Assembly: GCA_002310055.1 (NCBI GenBank)
Contig: DBXS01000018.1
Location: 1 to 24,049 of the forward strand
Source: Clostridiales bacterium UBA1206
GTDB lineage: Bacteria; Bacillota; Clostridia; Oscillospirales; CAG-382
Length of the DNA: 24,049 nucleotides
Reading direction: 5' to 3'
A model generated the notes under the pieces. The model saw nothing but the letters and a program-made list of their open reading frames with translations. It was not told the DNA's origin and did not search any database. How positions within the stretch are numbered: position 1 is the stretch's first letter; every line of letters starts with the position of its first letter. A program made the translations under genes and the position numbers. Positions 21,654 to 24,049 of the stretch are shown here, one piece after another.

Positions 21654-22484
21654 ATGGCTAACAAGACTTATAAACCTACAACTCCCTCGAGAAGAAATAT
21701 GGTTACCCCTTCTTTCGAAGAGATAACCAAGACCACCCCTGAAAAGAGTCTTATCTGCGTCCTTAAAAAGCACGCCGGCCGCAACAACACCGGCCGCATC
21801 ACCGTAAGACATCAGGGCGGCGGCAACAGGATCAAGTACAGAATGATCGACTTCAAACGCGGCGGCGAAGGCTCTGCCAAAGTCACCGCTATCGAATACG
21901 ATCCCAACCGCACCGCTTATATCGCTCTTACCGAAAACGAAGAGGGCAAAAAGAGCTACATCATAGCTCCCAACGGTCTTAAAGTGGGCGACGTCATCCA
22001 CACCGGCGAAAACGCCGACATCAAAGTGGGCAACGTGCTTCCCATCGCCAAGATCCCCGACGGTACCATCATCCACTCCATCGAGCTTTATCCCGGCCGC
22101 GGCGCTCAGCTCGCACGCTCCGCCGGCGCTGCCGCTCAGCTTATGGCTAAAGAAAACGGCGTCGCTCAGATCCGTCTTCCTTCCGGCGAAGTCCGCCTGG
22201 TAAGACTCGACTGCCGCGCCACCATAGGTCAGGTCGGCAACCTCGAGCACGAAAACATCAAGCTCGGCAAAGCCGGTAAGACGCGTCACCTGGGTATCAG
22301 ACCTACCGTCCGCGGTTCCGTCATGAACCCGTGCGACCATCCTCACGGCGGCGGCGAAGGCAAATCGCCTATAGGCCGTCCCGGTCCCGTAACTCCGTGG
22401 GGCAAACCTACGCTGGGTTACAAGACCAGAAACAAGAAGGCACGCACCGACAAGTTCATTGTCAAACGCAGAAATGCCAAGTAA
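21654..22484 (+). CDS. rplB: 50S ribosomal protein L2
   Basis: 276 residues, the usual length. L2 is needed for subunit joining and peptidyl transfer. Seen are KHAGRNNTGRITVRHQGGG, then YDPNRTAYIAL, the segment LPSGEVRLVRLDCRATIGQV and the highly conserved C-terminal HPHGGGEGKSPIGRPGPVTP, then WGKPTLGYKTR. AAAGGAG lies 8 nt before the ATG. Confidence 0.98.
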   Translation: MANKTYKPTTPSRRNMVTPSFEEITKTTPEKSLICVLKKHAGRNNTGRITVRHQGGGNRIKYRMIDFKRGGEGSAKVTAIEYDPNRTAYIALTENEEGKKSYIIAPNGLKVGDVIHTGENADIKVGNVLPIAKIPDGTIIHSIELYPGRGAQLARSAGAAAQLMAKENGVAQIRLPSGEVRLVRLDCRATIGQVGNLEHENIKLGKAGKTRHLGIRPTVRGSVMNPCDHPHGGGEGKSPIGRPGPVTPWGKPTLGYKTRNKKARTDKFIVKRRNAK

Positions 22485-22504
22485 GTCGGTAAGGAGGAAT
22501 TAAA

Positions 22505-22786
22505 ATGAGCAGAAGTATCAAAAAAGGCCCGTTTGTAGAAAAGAAACTCTACGACAGAATTTGTGCCATGAACAAGAACGGCGAAAAGAGAGTTTTAAAG
22601 ACCTGGTCGCGTTCTTCCACCATATTCCCCGAATTCGTAGGCCATACGATAGCCGTCCACGACGGCAGAAAACATGTTCCCGTATATGTTGTCGAAGATA
22701 TGGTCGGCCACAAGCTCGGTGAGTTCGCTCCCACCAGAACTTTCAGAGGCCACGCCGGATCCAAGACTTCCAATAACGGTAACTGA
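22505..22786 (+). CDS. rpsS: 30S ribosomal protein S19
   Basis: 93 residues. S19 binds 16S rRNA in the small-subunit head together with S13. The family start SRSIKKGPFVEKKL and the segments TWSRSSTIFPEFVGHTIAVH and GHKLGEFAPTRTFRGHAG are plain. AAGGAGG precedes the ATG. The protein ends in KTSNNGN; nothing is unusual. Confidence 0.98.
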   Translation: MSRSIKKGPFVEKKLYDRICAMNKNGEKRVLKTWSRSSTIFPEFVGHTIAVHDGRKHVPVYVVEDMVGHKLGEFAPTRTFRGHAGSKTSNNGN

Positions 22787-22810
22787 TAAAGGTTGAAAGG
22801 AGTCTTAACA

Positions 22811-23164
22811 GTGGAACAGAAAATTGCAAAAGCGCATCTCAGACAGCTGCGCATGACCCCGCGCAAGGTAAAGATAGTCCTTGACCTTATCAGGAACAAA
22901 AACGCAGCCGAAGCTGCCGCGATACTCAAGAACACCAACAAGATCGCCTGCGAAAGCGTGAGCAAACTGCTCGCTTCCGCGGTCGCCAACGCCGAAAACA
23001 ATCACGGTATGGACGTTGACAAGCTCTATGTTGCGGAATGCTTCGTCACCCCCGGTATGCTCAAGTATATGAAGCGTACCATGCCCAGAGCAAAAGGCAG
23101 CGCGAGCCGCATTCTCAAGCGCACCTCGCACATCACCATTGTTCTTAAGGAAAGGGAAGGCTAA
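22811..23164 (+). CDS. rplV: 50S ribosomal protein L22
   Basis: 117 residues from a GTG start. L22 lines the exit tunnel, where its beta hairpin meets macrolides. Segments AKAHLRQLRMTPRKVKIVLD, NAENNHGMD, and PRAKGSASRILKRTSHITIV are family hallmarks. GAAAGGAG lies 8 nt before the GTG. An in-frame TTG at 22793 would place the ribosome binding site inside the coding region and is rejected. Confidence 0.97.
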   Translation: MEQKIAKAHLRQLRMTPRKVKIVLDLIRNKNAAEAAAILKNTNKIACESVSKLLASAVANAENNHGMDVDKLYVAECFVTPGMLKYMKRTMPRAKGSASRILKRTSHITIVLKEREG

Positions 23165-23166
23165 TT

Positions 23167-23832
23167 ATGGGACAGAAAGTTAATCCTCACGGCTTGCGCG
23201 TAGGCGTTATCAAAGATTGGGAAAGCCGCTGGTATGTAAGCGACGAAAAATTCGGCGATACGCTCGTAGCAGATTATAAACTCAGAAAATATCTCAAACA
23301 GAGACTTTATCAGGCCGGCGTTCCCACTATAGAGATCGAACGCAACGGCGACAGAATCCATCTCGTCATCCACACCGCCAAGCCGGGCATCATCATCGGC
23401 CGCAGCGGCGCCGAGATCGAAAAACTCAAAGCAGACGTCGAGAAATTCACCGGTCATCCCTGCACCATCAACGTTGCGGAGATCAAACAGCCGGATCTCA
23501 ACGCTCAGCTCGCAGCCGAAAACATTGCAGCTCAGCTCGAAAAGCGCATCTCCTTCCGCCGCGCCATGAAACAGGCGATCCAGAAGGCGATCAAGCTCAA
23601 TGCCAAAGGCATAAAGGTAATGTGCAGCGGCCGTTTGGGCGGCGCCGAGATCGCGAGAAGCGAACATTACCACGAAGGTACGATCCCTCTTCAGACGCTC
23701 AGAGCAGACATAGATTACGGTTTCGCCGAGGCGAACACCACTTACGGCCGTATCGGCATCAAAGTCTGGATCTATAAGGGCGAGGTACTTCCTGAGGTCA
23801 AGCGTCCTTCAAACGTCGAAGGAGGTAAATGA
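23167..23832 (+). CDS. rpsC: 30S ribosomal protein S3
   Basis: 221 residues. S3 lies at the mRNA entry site of the small subunit. It begins GQKVNPHGLRVGVIKDWESR, has a KH domain with the GxxG loop in PGIIIGRSGAEIEKL, and a C-terminal domain with GRLGGAEIARSEHYHEGTIP and LRADIDYGFAEANTTYGRIG. It starts 2 nt after the rplV stop, with GGAAGG upstream. Confidence 0.98.
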   Translation: MGQKVNPHGLRVGVIKDWESRWYVSDEKFGDTLVADYKLRKYLKQRLYQAGVPTIEIERNGDRIHLVIHTAKPGIIIGRSGAEIEKLKADVEKFTGHPCTINVAEIKQPDLNAQLAAENIAAQLEKRISFRRAMKQAIQKAIKLNAKGIKVMCSGRLGGAEIARSEHYHEGTIPLQTLRADIDYGFAEANTTYGRIGIKVWIYKGEVLPEVKRPSNVEGGK

Positions 23833-23834
23833 TT

Positions 23835-24049
23835 ATGTTAATGCCTAAAAGAGTCAAATTCAGACGCGTCCAGAGAGGCCGTATGAAAGGCAAAGCCACC
23901 AGAGGCAACAAGGTTTCCAACGGTGAATACGGTATGGTCGCTCTCGAACCGGCCTGGATCACCAGCAACCAGATCGAGGCCGCCCGTGTCGCTATGACGC
24001 GTTACATCAAGCGCGGCGGTAACGTCTGGATCAAAATATTCCCCGACAA
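23835..24049 (+). CDS. rplP: 50S ribosomal protein L16, cut by the window end
   Basis: The first 71 codons of L16, which organises the tRNA acceptor-arm region near the peptidyl-transferase centre. MLMPKRVKFRRVQRGRMKGK is the family start, followed by GNKVSNGEYGMVALEPAWIT and AARVAMTRYIKRGG. GGAGG (23821-23825) is 9 nt upstream of the ATG, which is 2 nt after the rpsC stop. The frame is open at the window edge. Confidence 0.96.
   Translation, partial: MLMPKRVKFRRVQRGRMKGKATRGNKVSNGEYGMVALEPAWITSNQIEAARVAMTRYIKRGGNVWIKIFPD

Overview
The window looks like a chromosomal piece of an uncultured, fairly GC-rich member of the Clostridia (Firmicutes). Supporting signs are AGGAGG-type ribosome binding sites, TTG and GTG starts, a DNA polymerase I whose proofreading domain looks degenerate, a TSCPD/TIGR03905-type small protein, and the canonical Gram-positive S10 ribosomal operon order. 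A Christensenellales-like gut lineage is a guess, not something the sequence proves. No tRNA, rRNA, CRISPR array, transposase or phage gene was seen.

Layout. (1) 1-166: intergenic, with three hairpins, two of them terminator-like. (2) 167-2254, minus strand: a MscS-type mechanosensitive channel followed by a membrane-anchored surface protein with an acidic Trp/Pro linker, transcribed from a promoter at 2315-2343. (3) 2533-11502, plus strand: a closed six-gene unit with its own promoter (2468-2496) and terminator (11507-11532). It holds two paralogous membrane-anchored McrB-like AAA+ ATPases flanking a DUF2357-like coiled-coil protein, a small membrane protein, a 1292-residue transglutaminase-like protein with MBG-like repeats anchored at both ends, and a small soluble protein. 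(4) 11549-16497, minus strand: rsmI, a B12-binding radical SAM protein and polA, with a polA promoter at 16531-16559. (5) 16575-19306, minus strand: a TSCPD protein, a phosphoglucomutase/phosphomannomutase and a glycerophosphodiester phosphodiesterase, from a promoter at 19340-19367. (6) 19470 to the end, plus strand: the S10 operon (rpsJ-rplC-rplD-rplW-rplB-rpsS-rplV-rpsC-rplP, the last cut by the window edge) with a strong promoter and a structured leader of about 190 nt.

Regions 4-6 are ordinary housekeeping DNA. Region 3 is the candidate for an undescribed system. It has the ATPase and DUF2357 partner expected of an McrBC-like machine, but I see no nuclease. The nuclease position is taken by a long coiled coil, every ATPase carries transmembrane helices, and the rest of the operon points to the outside of the membrane (transglutaminase fold, Ig-like repeats). 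My inference is a membrane-bound AAA+ machine that acts on, or signals to, an extracytoplasmic transglutaminase-like protein, comparable in logic to MoxR-transglutaminase loci. Defence or envelope remodelling are both possible. The function is not shown by the sequence.
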